This document shows positions 7,939 through 14,546 of a stretch of DNA of 30,778 bases, piece by piece. Positions within the stretch are counted from its first letter, which is position 1, and each line of letters opens with the position of its first letter. The notes beneath the pieces were generated by a model, which searched no databases, was not told where the DNA came from, and saw nothing but the letters and a program-made list of their open reading frames with translations. This DNA comes from an uncultured Muribaculaceae bacterium (GTDB lineage: Bacteria > Bacteroidota > Bacteroidia > Bacteroidales > Muribaculaceae). Position numbers and translations under genes: made by a program. The stretch is taken from the NCBI GenBank assembly GCA_902494515.1, contig CABUTS010000031.1, forward strand, positions 1-30,778. The letters run 5' to 3'.

Positions 7939-9147
7939 TCAGCGGAGTGCTTTGGCGCGGCGGAAGCGGAAGGGGCGGGAGGTCTGAATACGCACCACCA
8001 GGTAGGCTATGGCGGTGTAGACCACGAACAGCAGCCACATCCATATCCAGGCGGTTTTCTGGTCGGCCAGCGTGGCACCGTTGGAGTTGATGCGCACGAA
8101 GCTGTCGATGCCCCAGGTTGCCGGCACGAAGTCGCCGAGGACCGTCAGGAAGCCGTTGATGGCGAAGCGCGGCCAGGTCAGACCCGAGAGGAACAGGAAC
8201 AGCACCGAGGTGAACACCACGATGATGAACGACGATTCGCGCTCAGAGGCTAAGATGTTGAGGGCCTGGCCCATCATGGCGGTGGCCAGCAGCATCGGCA
8301 GCACGGTCAGGAGGTCGGTGAGCATGTCGGAGTGGTGCGGGTAGCTGAAGAACGCCGGGACGAAGTCGAGGATGTAGAGGGTCAGCGGGATGTAGATGAA
8401 CACGTAGGCCAGGGTGCGGCCGAAAATCTGCGCCGAGGGGGAGTAGGTGTCGCAGGGGAGCGGACCGCACAGACGGCGCCGCTCCTGGCGGGTGCCTCCC
8501 AACATGGTGATGCCTAAGAGCATGGACTGCTGGAGAATGAGGATTACGATGCCGGGGATGATGAATGAGGCGAAGCCCTGCTGGGTGTCGCCCATGGCGT
8601 AGCCGACGCTGGAAACGGCCGATGGGGCGGCCGACGGGGGCATGCCGAGGTCCGAGAGGGCGCGTTCGCGCAGCTCGGCGCCCGTGGCCATCTGCAGTTC
8701 GGTCAGCGAGCCGAGGAAGGTGCGGTAGCGCAGCAGCAGGGTCATGTTGCAGTAGAACTGCACCTGCGGCTGCTCGAGTCGCATGAGCTTCTGGGAGTAG
8801 TCGCGGGGGATTTCGAGGATGCCGAAGCAGTTTTTCGACATCATGGCTTCCTTGGCCTCCTGCATATTGGCGGCATAGCCGGCGATGCGGATCGCCTCCG
8901 TGGCGTCGGCGTGGCGCACGAACTCGCGGGTGTCGGCGGTGCGGCAGTTGTCGACCACCACCACGGGCATGTCGCGTGTAACCTCGGTGTTGTAAATCAG
9001 CGAGTAAATCAGCGGGTAGGCCAGCGGGAGGAACAGGAAGAATATCAGCACGCCGACGTCGGTCAGGCAGGCATGAAGTTCGTGCCGGAACGACCGGGCG
9101 GTCTCCAGGACCCATTCTTTTATGTCAATAAAAAATCCTTTAAACAT
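7939..9147 (-). CDS. ABC-2 type transporter permease (second of pair)
   Basis: A 402-aa inner-membrane permease of the ABC-2 (YhhJ/YbhR-like) class. One transmembrane helix near residues 33-53 is followed by a ~140-residue periplasmic domain starting PVVVVDNCRTADTREF. Five further hydrophobic segments lie between about 195 and 392. This single helix, large soluble loop, five-helix layout is typical of permeases that work with HlyD adaptors to export drugs or hydrophobic compounds. It starts 15 nt after its paralogue and is the last gene of the tolC-hlyD-permease-permease operon. No nucleotide-binding protein is encoded in the operon. Confidence 0.9.
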   Translation of the reverse strand: MFKGFFIDIKEWVLETARSFRHELHACLTDVGVLIFFLFLPLAYPLIYSLIYNTEVTRDMPVVVVDNCRTADTREFVRHADATEAIRIAGYAANMQEAKEAMMSKNCFGILEIPRDYSQKLMRLEQPQVQFYCNMTLLLRYRTFLGSLTELQMATGAELRERALSDLGMPPSAAPSAVSSVGYAMGDTQQGFASFIIPGIVILILQQSMLLGITMLGGTRQERRRLCGPLPCDTYSPSAQIFGRTLAYVFIYIPLTLYILDFVPAFFSYPHHSDMLTDLLTVLPMLLATAMMGQALNILASERESSFIIVVFTSVLFLFLSGLTWPRFAINGFLTVLGDFVPATWGIDSFVRINSNGATLADQKTAWIWMWLLFVVYTAIAYLVVRIQTSRPFRFRRAKALR

Positions 9148-9162
9148 GGGAATGGGGATTTG

Positions 9163-10326
9163 TCAGGGAACATATACGGCTTTCAGCATCCTGCGCTTCA
9201 TCAGCGGGGCGCAGAACGTGGCCAGTATCGGGAAAACCAGCAGGGCCACGAAGTACATCCTCGCGTAGTAGACGGGGAAGCCGTTGAGGGCTATGTCGCC
9301 GTAAATCAGGAAGTACCAGCGCATCGGAAGGATGTAGCTGAAGGGAGCCATCCCGCCGTACATCGCCTGCACCGGGAAGGAGATGGCGGCCAGCGAGAAG
9401 GCCAGGATGCCGCAGAGGCTGCAGATCGAGATGGCGAATCGCGGGTTCGGGATTATCGAGCAGACAATCACGGCGAAGCTCTGCGAGGCTACCACAAGCA
9501 GGAACATTCCGATGAACAGCCATAGCTCGTTGCCGAGCATCGGGTAGTGGTTGACGTGGTAGAGCAACACGTTTGAGCCCCAGCCGATTATGGAGAAAAT
9601 CAGGGTCTGCGGCAGCAGTTTGCCCAGGAGGGCGGAGCCGATGCGGTTGTTGCCCGCGGCAATCCAGTCGGCTACCGAGTTGCGCTTGATTTCCTGCGTT
9701 ATGGCGAAGGCGGCCATCAGCATCACCATCAGCTCGATGACACCCATGATGAATGACGGGCCGAGGTAGTAGGCGTAGTTCAGGTAGGGGTTGCCGGGGG
9801 CTTTGATGTTGACGAGCATCGGTTGCAGGGCCACTCCGGCTATGCTGCCGGGGACACCTTTGCTGACGAAGTTGGTGCTGGCCAGGGTTCCGGCGGAGGT
9901 CACGGCGATAGTCTTGAACCCCTTGAACATCAGGGAGCCGGGGACGTAGATGGCGAGGTTATAGTAGTAGGTGAGGGTCGGGCCGTTGCCGGCTACGGCG
10001 TCCTTCTCGAAGTTCTCGGGGATGACGAAGAAGCCGAGGATTTTACCCTCGCGCACCTGCTGCATCGCTTCGGAGTGGCTCAGCGGCCTGGTCTTGACGT
10101 CGATGAGCTCCGTAGCGTCGAGCTGACGGGTGATGTTGCGCGACATACGGCTGCCGTCGAGGTCCACCACTCCGGAAGGCACCTTCAGCGGAAGGCCCGG
10201 CTCGAGAATCCCCACGAAGAAGAGCACCATAGCTACGGGCACCAGAATCATCCCCACCAGATAAATCGGGCGGGAGGTAATCCGGCGTATTTCGCGCAGC
10301 AGGCTGTTTTTTAATCCGAGGGACAT
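9163..10326 (-). CDS. ABC-2 type transporter permease (first of pair)
   Basis: A 387-aa paralogue of the downstream permease with the same layout: an N-terminal helix at about 20-42, a periplasmic domain starting with GVVDLDGSRMSRNITRQ, and five C-terminal hydrophobic segments from about residue 190 to 375. The two permeases probably form a heterodimeric membrane channel. It is separated from hlyD by 107 nt, the only long gap in this operon. That gap contains a dispersed double-hairpin repeat, so expression of the permeases could be uncoupled from tolC-hlyD. Its export substrate cannot be inferred. Confidence 0.9.
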   Translation of the reverse strand: MSLGLKNSLLREIRRITSRPIYLVGMILVPVAMVLFFVGILEPGLPLKVPSGVVDLDGSRMSRNITRQLDATELIDVKTRPLSHSEAMQQVREGKILGFFVIPENFEKDAVAGNGPTLTYYYNLAIYVPGSLMFKGFKTIAVTSAGTLASTNFVSKGVPGSIAGVALQPMLVNIKAPGNPYLNYAYYLGPSFIMGVIELMVMLMAAFAITQEIKRNSVADWIAAGNNRIGSALLGKLLPQTLIFSIIGWGSNVLLYHVNHYPMLGNELWLFIGMFLLVVASQSFAVIVCSIIPNPRFAISICSLCGILAFSLAAISFPVQAMYGGMAPFSYILPMRWYFLIYGDIALNGFPVYYARMYFVALLVFPILATFCAPLMKRRMLKAVYVP

Positions 10327-10328
10327 TT

Positions 10329-10363
10329 GAAAGCTTAATTCAAAAATTTTGGAAAGCTTAATT
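10329..10363. repeat. Short direct repeat upstream of the permease start
   Basis: GAAAGCTTAATT occurs twice, at 10329-10340 and 10352-10363 (23-nt period), immediately before the permease start codon on the minus strand. The stretch is strongly AT-rich within GC-rich surroundings, as expected of an unstructured translation start region. Confidence 0.7.
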
Positions 10364-10375
10364 AGAAAATTGCTG

Positions 10376-10415
10376 ATCGCGCGAGCACGCGCGATAACCG
10401 AACGAAAGTTACCGA
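10376..10415. repeat. Dispersed 40-nt double-hairpin element, copy 1
   Basis: ATCGCGCG (10376-10383) and CGCGCGAT (10388-10395) form a perfect 8-bp hairpin with loop AGCA. TAAC (10395-10398) and GTTA (10408-10411) frame a second small hairpin with AACGAAAGTT. The whole 40 nt recurs at 23520-23559 with one mismatch. Both copies are intergenic, which suggests a REP-like extragenic palindrome family. This copy sits inside the efflux operon, between hlyD and the first permease. Confidence 0.85.
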
Positions 10416-10433
10416 CGGCCGCTGAAACCCCGC

Positions 10434-11429
10434 CTATTCGTAGAGGACGGTCATTCCGGGGCGGAGGTCGGGAACGGCCTCAACCGGGCGGGCTTTGACC
10501 TCGAAAGTCTTGGAATCCCAGTCGCCGGTGGTCTTGGTGGCGTGCCAGGTGGCGTAGGAACCCAGGTCGCGGACATAGTAGACCTCAGCTTTCACCGTCT
10601 TGTCGAGCGACGGGATGCGGACGGAGATCTCCTTACCTATGGTGAAGTCGCGGAGATACTGCTCGCGGACGTTGAAAGTCACATATTTGTCCTGGATTTT
10701 CAGAACATTCATGATCGGTGCGCCGAGCGCCACGAGCTCCCCTTCCTCCGGGAAGATGACGTCAATCTGGCCGTCGCAGGGGGCCACGAGATACTGGTCC
10801 TCGAGCAACGCCTGAACCTCGGAAACGCCGCCGTCGGCCACGGTTACCATGGCTGCGGCCTGCTCCTTGTCCTCGCTCTGCGCGCCGGCGAGAGCCAGGT
10901 CATACTGACTTTTGGCAGCGGACGCACCGGCCACGGCAGCGTCGTAGGCGGCCTTGGCTTCGTCGCGCTTCTGCTCCGACATCACCCCCTGACTGTAGAG
11001 GTTCTGCATACGGTCGTAAGTCTTCTTGGCGATTCCGACAGCGGCCTGGGCCTGCTGCCAGACATCGTGGGCGCTCTGGATAATCTGCTTGCGGGTGCCG
11101 GCGTCGACCTTCTTGTCGAGAGCCTTCGCAGCGGACTGCATGCCGCGAGCCTGCTCCAGCCGGGCTTCGGCCAGTGAGGAGTGGATGTGCACCAGAGTGT
11201 CGCCCTTGCGGACCATGTCACCCTCATGGACAAAGAATTGGGTGATACGGCCGGGCAGCTTCCCGGAAACGCGCACGGAGGTTGCTTCGGCCTGTCCTTC
11301 AAGGATTTCAGCCGGCTTGTTGATGAAAAAGAAGCCGATAATCGCAAGAATTGCGACCACGAGGACCACCCCACCCATTGCGAAAAGCAGGGTGCGGTTC
11401 TCTTTTTTCTGTTCTTTAGTAAGCTCCAT
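10434..11429 (-). CDS. HlyD-family periplasmic adaptor subunit
   Basis: A 331-aa membrane fusion protein linking inner-membrane transporters to the TolC-type outer-membrane channel. It has a short Lys/Glu-rich cytoplasmic start, one transmembrane helix (about residues 13-36), the first half of a biotinyl-lipoyl domain (VSGKLPGRITQFFVHEGDMV), an Ala/Gln/Lys-rich coiled-coil hairpin of about 85-210, the second lipoyl half (LVAPCDGQIDVIFPEEGELV), a beta-barrel domain, and a C-terminal RPGMTV motif. The organisation is that of EmrA/YbhG-like adaptors. It starts 22 nt after tolC in the same operon. Confidence 0.93.
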   Translation of the reverse strand: MELTKEQKKENRTLLFAMGGVVLVVAILAIIGFFFINKPAEILEGQAEATSVRVSGKLPGRITQFFVHEGDMVRKGDTLVHIHSSLAEARLEQARGMQSAAKALDKKVDAGTRKQIIQSAHDVWQQAQAAVGIAKKTYDRMQNLYSQGVMSEQKRDEAKAAYDAAVAGASAAKSQYDLALAGAQSEDKEQAAAMVTVADGGVSEVQALLEDQYLVAPCDGQIDVIFPEEGELVALGAPIMNVLKIQDKYVTFNVREQYLRDFTIGKEISVRIPSLDKTVKAEVYYVRDLGSYATWHATKTTGDWDSKTFEVKARPVEAVPDLRPGMTVLYE

Positions 11430-11451
11430 ATGTTATGTAGAAATCTGAGGG

Positions 11452-12924
11452 TTAGTAGTATAGGCGGCCGAGGACTTTGGAGAGGTAGACGTCGCAGAGG
11501 TGGACGTCGATGGCGGCGTCGATCTTCTCCGACTGTGCCTGCAGCCAGGCGGTCTGGGCGGTCATCACGTCGGTGGAGGTCACGACCCCTTCGTGGAAGC
11601 CGAGGGTTGCGGTGCGGAGGTTGTCGTTGGCCTTCTCGAGATTTGTGCAGGTCATCTCGTAGGTCTTGATGGCTTCCTGAGCCTTGAAAGCGGCCTGGCT
11701 GACCTGCAGGTCTACCATCTCGCGGGCATTGGCGAGGTTGAGATTGGCGACGGTGGCCTCGGAACGCGCGGCCTTGTACTTATAATAGTTGCCGCCCCAG
11801 TGCCAGACGGGAATCGTTACCATCACCCCGACGGAGAAGGCTCCGCCGAAGCGGCGCTTGAAACCGTCGAACATATTGGGGTTCGTGAAGGTGTAGCCGC
11901 CGACGAGGGCGATGTTGGGAAGCATCGACGAAAGGGCGACCTTGGCCTCCTGTTCCGAAACCTTCGTAGCCAGCGCGAGGGCCGACAGGTCGGGACGCGC
12001 GGCGTAGACCGACTCCATGTCGTAGCTGGTGGCGATCTCCTCGCGGGTGTCGACGCCGAGGTTGTCCTCGTCGGCAACCTCCATGTCGGAGTTCACCGGG
12101 AGACCGCAGACCTGCGCGAGAGCCATCCGGCTGAGCACCAGACCGTTCTCGACCTTGGTCAGGTCGACGTTAGCCTGATTGAGTTTCACATCCACGTTCA
12201 GCAGGTCGGAGCGGGTGGCCACCCCCTGCTGCACCATCATGTCGACATCGTAGCGGAGGGTGTCGAGCAGAGCCACGTAGCTCTTGGCGAGCTTGTGCTT
12301 TGCCTTAAGGGAGACAACCGTCCAGTATGCGCCGTCGACAGCGTAGATAACATTCTGAACCTCATTGGCGTAGAGGTTGTCGGCGATGTCGGAGGCGAGT
12401 CCGGCGATCTTGTTCATCGCCACGATCTTGCCCCCCATATATACGGGCTGCGTCAGTGTGACGGCACCGGCGAAGACATTGTGGATGTTGTAGGTCATAG
12501 CCTCCTTGGGGAGATATGCCACCTGGGCCGGGACCGGTTTGCCGTCGACAATGAGGGGTTCACCGGTCATCGGGTTCTTCACCAGGTCGAATTCGTAGCC
12601 CTGTTTTTCAAGGCTGAACGATTTGACGGGGAGAAACTGGTCGGAGTCGAAAATCGAGATGTCCTTCTGGTTGTAGACATAACTGCCGGTGAAATCGACG
12701 GCCGGGAGATATGCGGCGAAAGCCTCCTTCTTCTGGTATCCGGCTTTCACTTGCTGCTGACGGCGCATCATCAGCTCCTTGTTGTTCTGCAGGGCCAGCG
12801 AGCGGCAGGCCTCGAGGGAATACTGCTCGGCGCCGGCGCCGAAGGCGCCTGCGGCCAAAGCCACAACCAGCGGAATCAACCGCCGGACAAGGGAATAAGC
12901 TTTATGAAGGTTGAGAAGATTCAT
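11452..12924 (-). CDS. TolC-family outer-membrane efflux protein
   Basis: A 490-aa outer-membrane efflux channel with two tandem OEP repeats: YSLEACRSLALQNNKELMM opens the first, and the second half includes GGYTFTNPNMF and a long Ala/Gln-rich helix near the C-terminus. I chose ATG 12924-12922 rather than the longer frame reaching 12978. This start gives a proper signal peptide (basic LVRR, hydrophobic LIPLVVALAAGAFGAGA, cleavage before EQYS). The longer version would also run through the promoter elements at 12944-12975. First gene of the efflux operon; together with hlyD and the two permeases it should form a tripartite exporter. Confidence 0.93.
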   Translation of the reverse strand: MNLLNLHKAYSLVRRLIPLVVALAAGAFGAGAEQYSLEACRSLALQNNKELMMRRQQQVKAGYQKKEAFAAYLPAVDFTGSYVYNQKDISIFDSDQFLPVKSFSLEKQGYEFDLVKNPMTGEPLIVDGKPVPAQVAYLPKEAMTYNIHNVFAGAVTLTQPVYMGGKIVAMNKIAGLASDIADNLYANEVQNVIYAVDGAYWTVVSLKAKHKLAKSYVALLDTLRYDVDMMVQQGVATRSDLLNVDVKLNQANVDLTKVENGLVLSRMALAQVCGLPVNSDMEVADEDNLGVDTREEIATSYDMESVYAARPDLSALALATKVSEQEAKVALSSMLPNIALVGGYTFTNPNMFDGFKRRFGGAFSVGVMVTIPVWHWGGNYYKYKAARSEATVANLNLANAREMVDLQVSQAAFKAQEAIKTYEMTCTNLEKANDNLRTATLGFHEGVVTSTDVMTAQTAWLQAQSEKIDAAIDVHLCDVYLSKVLGRLYY

Positions 12925-12943
12925 AAATACGGAATTGAGTCTC

Positions 12944-12975
12944 GCAAAATTATATAATATTAACGCCTGAAACAA
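12944..12975 (-). promoter_or_regulatory. Promoter of the tolC efflux operon
   Basis: On the minus strand TTG (12975-12973), a 20-nt spacer, then TAATTTTGC (12952-12944). The start site should be near 12937, only about 13 nt from the tolC ATG. The -33 element lies within one arm of a perfect inverted repeat. Confidence 0.75.
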
Positions 12976-12990
12976 CAAAAGTTTCAGGCG
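12964..12990. promoter_or_regulatory. Perfect inverted repeat over the tolC -33 element, candidate operator
   Basis: CGCCTGAAAC (12964-12973) and GTTTCAGGCG (12981-12990) are exact inverse complements with a 7-nt centre. The repeat straddles the -33 region of the efflux promoter, a typical position for a TetR- or MarR-type repressor site. A terminator role is less likely because no T run follows on either strand. No regulator gene is adjacent. Confidence 0.55.
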
Positions 12991-13022
12991 ATATGGCGAA
13001 AATGCTAAAATTAGGCCAAAAA

Positions 13023-13036
13023 TGTTAAATTTAACA
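13023..13036. promoter_or_regulatory. 14-bp palindrome TGTTAAATTTAACA, site 1
   Basis: A perfect palindrome about 48 bp upstream of the tolC -33 element. The same 14 bp recur at 24309-24322, upstream of the susC promoter. It looks like a dimeric regulator site, with TGTTAA half-sites. The regulator is unknown. Confidence 0.5.
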
Positions 13037-13051
13037 GTCCGTTGCCCACCA

Positions 13052-13090
13052 TGCCTTCGCTGAAGCTCGGCGCAGGGACAAAAATAAATG
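13052..13090. repeat. Dispersed 39-nt element, copy A
   Basis: Begins TGCCTTCGCTGAAGCTCGGC and ends GGGACAAAAATAAATG. It matches 19969-20007 at all but one of 39 positions, with a partial copy at 19944-19965 and an inverted relative at 21556-21588. This copy leads directly into the 8-bp minisatellite. Confidence 0.85.
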
Positions 13091-13266
13091 CTCCTCCACT
13101 CCTCAACTCCTCCACTCCTCCACTCCTCAACTCCTCAACCCCTCCACTCCTCCACTCCTCCACCCCTCCACTCCTCCACTCCTCAACTCCTCCACTCCTC
13201 AACCCCTCCACCCCTCCACTCCTCCACTCCTCCACTCCTCAACTCATAAACTCATCAACTCGCAAA
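13091..13266. repeat. 8-bp minisatellite, about 22 units of CTCCTCMA
   Basis: Nineteen contiguous units of CTCCTCCA, CTCCTCAA or CCCCTCCA run from 13091 to 13242, followed by three decayed units (CTCATAAA, CTCATCAA, CTCGCAAA). The strand is almost purely pyrimidine plus A. The period is not a multiple of three and the units lack stops, so both strands show repetitive open frames (for example EEWRSGGV repeats) that I do not regard as genes. It ends about 15 bp before the ffs promoter. Confidence 0.95.
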
Positions 13267-13280
13267 AAATGGCTGAAAAA

Positions 13281-13313
13281 TTTGCGGGGGAAGAAAAAAA
13301 GCAGTACCTTTGC
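13281..13313 (+). promoter_or_regulatory. Promoter of the SRP RNA gene
   Basis: TTTG (13281-13284), a 20-nt spacer, then TACCTTTGC (13305-13313), an ideal Bacteroidetes promoter. The predicted start coincides with the 5' strand of the SRP RNA terminal stem at about 13318. Confidence 0.85.
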
Positions 13314-13317
13314 AGCC

Positions 13318-13419
13318 GGGTAAGTCCTACACGACTGGCTCGCCCCGAACTCCGTCAGGTCTTGATCGAAGCAGCGGTAGGGGCTTGAGCGGTGCGATGT
13401 AGATAGCTTACCCTTTTTT
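13318..13419 (+). ncRNA. ffs: Signal recognition particle RNA (small bacterial 4.5S type)
   Basis: This RNA pairs with Ffh to target membrane proteins. The conserved core GTCAGGTC...GAAGCAGC is at 13354-13375. The rest folds as the expected single long hairpin: GGGTAAG (13318-13324) with CTTACCC (13407-13413), CTACA (13327-13331) with TGTAG (13398-13402), GCTC (13338-13341) with GAGC (13387-13390), and GCCCC (13342-13346) with GGGGC (13380-13384). A T run at 13414-13419 ends the transcript, so the closing stem also serves as terminator. Length is about 100 nt, normal for the small form. The apical loop reads TTGATC where E. coli has CGGAAG. Confidence 0.93.
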
Positions 13420-13463
13420 ATTGCACTTCCTTTGCTTATTTATTGCATATAATTTGCTTTGCA

Positions 13464-13491
13464 AGCCGGAGCCTCAGGCCCCGGCTTTTTT
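13464..13491 (+). terminator. Second intrinsic terminator downstream of ffs
   Basis: AGCCGG (13464-13469) pairs with CCGGCT (13481-13486), with an inner GCC/GGC, followed by six T residues (13486-13491). It is probably a backup terminator for ffs. A weak TATAATTTGC just upstream could instead mark a very short separate transcript, but I see no recognisable RNA there. Confidence 0.75.
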
Positions 13492-13495
13492 GCGT

Positions 13496-13545
13496 AAAAG
13501 GGCGCCCTGACGGGCGCACCGGAAGTCAAAGCCGCAGGCTTTGAC
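13496..13545 (-). terminator. Hairpin pair downstream of mgtC
   Basis: GCGCCC/GGGCGC (13502-13507/13512-13517) is followed on the minus strand by a short TTTT, a plausible weak terminator for mgtC. Next to it GTCAAAGCC/GGCTTTGAC (13525-13533/13537-13545) is a perfect 9-bp inverted repeat with a 3-nt loop. The remaining bases up to 13634 are G-rich, with a duplicated AGGGATGGAAG motif and no gene. Confidence 0.5.
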
Positions 13546-13634
13546 CGCAGTAACCGGAAGGAAGGCAGGGGGGAGAAGCAGGGATGGAAGGACAGCAGAG
13601 GTGGGAAGTAGGGATGGAAGCTGGGCGCGCGGGG

Positions 13635-14351
13635 TTAGGCTTGGGAGGAGAGGGTGAGGGAGAGGGTGTCGGCCTGGAGGCGGAGGTCTTCGAACATCGG
13701 GAGGTAGTTGCGGTGGCTCGGGGCAAGGACCACAAGGGAGATTTCGGAGGTGCCGGCGGTGTAGTCGTAGCTGATATAGAAGGTGGAGAGGTGGACATGG
13801 TGTGTTTTGAGGATGTCGAGATAGGCGTCGATGTCTTCGACTATCCCTTTGACCACGATTTTGATCAGGCGGTTTTCCTGACCTATCCGTGCGCGGCTTT
13901 CATAAACCTGGAAGGCTGCGAGGATGAGGAGAATCATGGCTGTGGCGATGATGGAGCAGAGATACATGCCGACCCCTACGGCCATGCCGATGCCGGCGGT
14001 CATCCAGATCCCGGCGGCTGTGGTGAGTCCGCGCACCGACCCGCGCATGTGGATCATGGCGCCGGCGCCGAGGAAACCGATGCCGGTGATCACCTGGGCG
14101 GCGATTCGGCCCGGGTCGCCGTTTTTCAGCCCGAGGTATACCTGCGGAACATAGATCGACAGGAGCATCGCCATGCAGGAACCCATGGAAATCAGCGCGA
14201 AGGTGCGCACGCCGGCAATCTGACCCTTGCGCTTGCGTTCGAGTCCGACAAGCACTCCGAGAAGCATTGACAGGAACAGTTTGAACACCGCCCCGGTGAG
14301 GTTGACCTCCGGGGAGTTGATCTGGTCGAGAAAATTATCGATGAAGCCCAT
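13635..14351 (-). CDS. MgtC/SapB family inner-membrane protein
   Basis: A 238-aa member of the MgtC/SapB family. The conserved N-terminal membrane domain is present: LLGVLVGLERKRKGQIAGVR, then GIGFLGAGAM and SVRGLTTAAGIWMTAGIGMA. About five hydrophobic segments are followed by an ACT-like soluble C-terminal domain of about 80 residues. In enterobacteria MgtC modulates the F1Fo ATPase and supports growth at low Mg2+; for Bacteroidetes members the role is open. I start at ATG 14351-14349: it begins just before the first helix and the promoter lies 23 nt upstream. The frame extends to 14480, but that extension has no family similarity and covers the promoter. Divergent from topA. Confidence 0.9.
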   Translation of the reverse strand: MGFIDNFLDQINSPEVNLTGAVFKLFLSMLLGVLVGLERKRKGQIAGVRTFALISMGSCMAMLLSIYVPQVYLGLKNGDPGRIAAQVITGIGFLGAGAMIHMRGSVRGLTTAAGIWMTAGIGMAVGVGMYLCSIIATAMILLILAAFQVYESRARIGQENRLIKIVVKGIVEDIDAYLDILKTHHVHLSTFYISYDYTAGTSEISLVVLAPSHRNYLPMFEDLRLQADTLSLTLSSQA

Positions 14352-14373
14352 AAGCAAAAGTGTTGAATCTACT

Positions 14374-14382
14374 GCAAAGTTA
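14374..14382 (-). promoter_or_regulatory. Probable mgtC -7 element
   Basis: TAACTTTGC on the minus strand is an exact -7 match, 23 nt before the chosen mgtC ATG. No good TTG lies at the usual distance (GTTC at 14404-14401 is the closest), so the promoter is weak or needs an activator. Confidence 0.5.
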
Positions 14383-14488
14383 CTAAATCTTGTGTCGTTT
14401 GAACCTCCAAAGTGGTGTTTTTGTTGGGATAAATGATAAAATAAGGTAAAATTTGGGTGAAAGGGGTGGTTTTTTAACACACTTTTTG

Positions 14489-14497
14489 TAATTTTGC
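14489..14497 (+). promoter_or_regulatory. Probable topA -7 element
   Basis: TAATTTTGC on the plus strand matches the -7 consensus and would give a leader of about 43 nt. The -33 position is a T run (14470-14475) rather than TTG. The AT-rich leader ends in ATTATTAATATATAACACC before the topA ATG. Confidence 0.55.
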
Positions 14498-14546
14498 CCC
14501 CGCAAAGGTTTTACCCTTACACATTATTAATATATAACACCGGAAT

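Noticed and set aside
12925..12978. Longer N-terminus for the TolC protein starting at 12978
   Set aside because: It would place the promoter inside the gene and bury the signal peptide behind 18 unrelated residues.
13011..13323. Repetitive open frames on both strands (EEWRSGGV repeats; TPPLLHSS repeats)
   Set aside because: They are produced by the 8-bp minisatellite, which lacks stops in every frame; there is no plausible start region or family.
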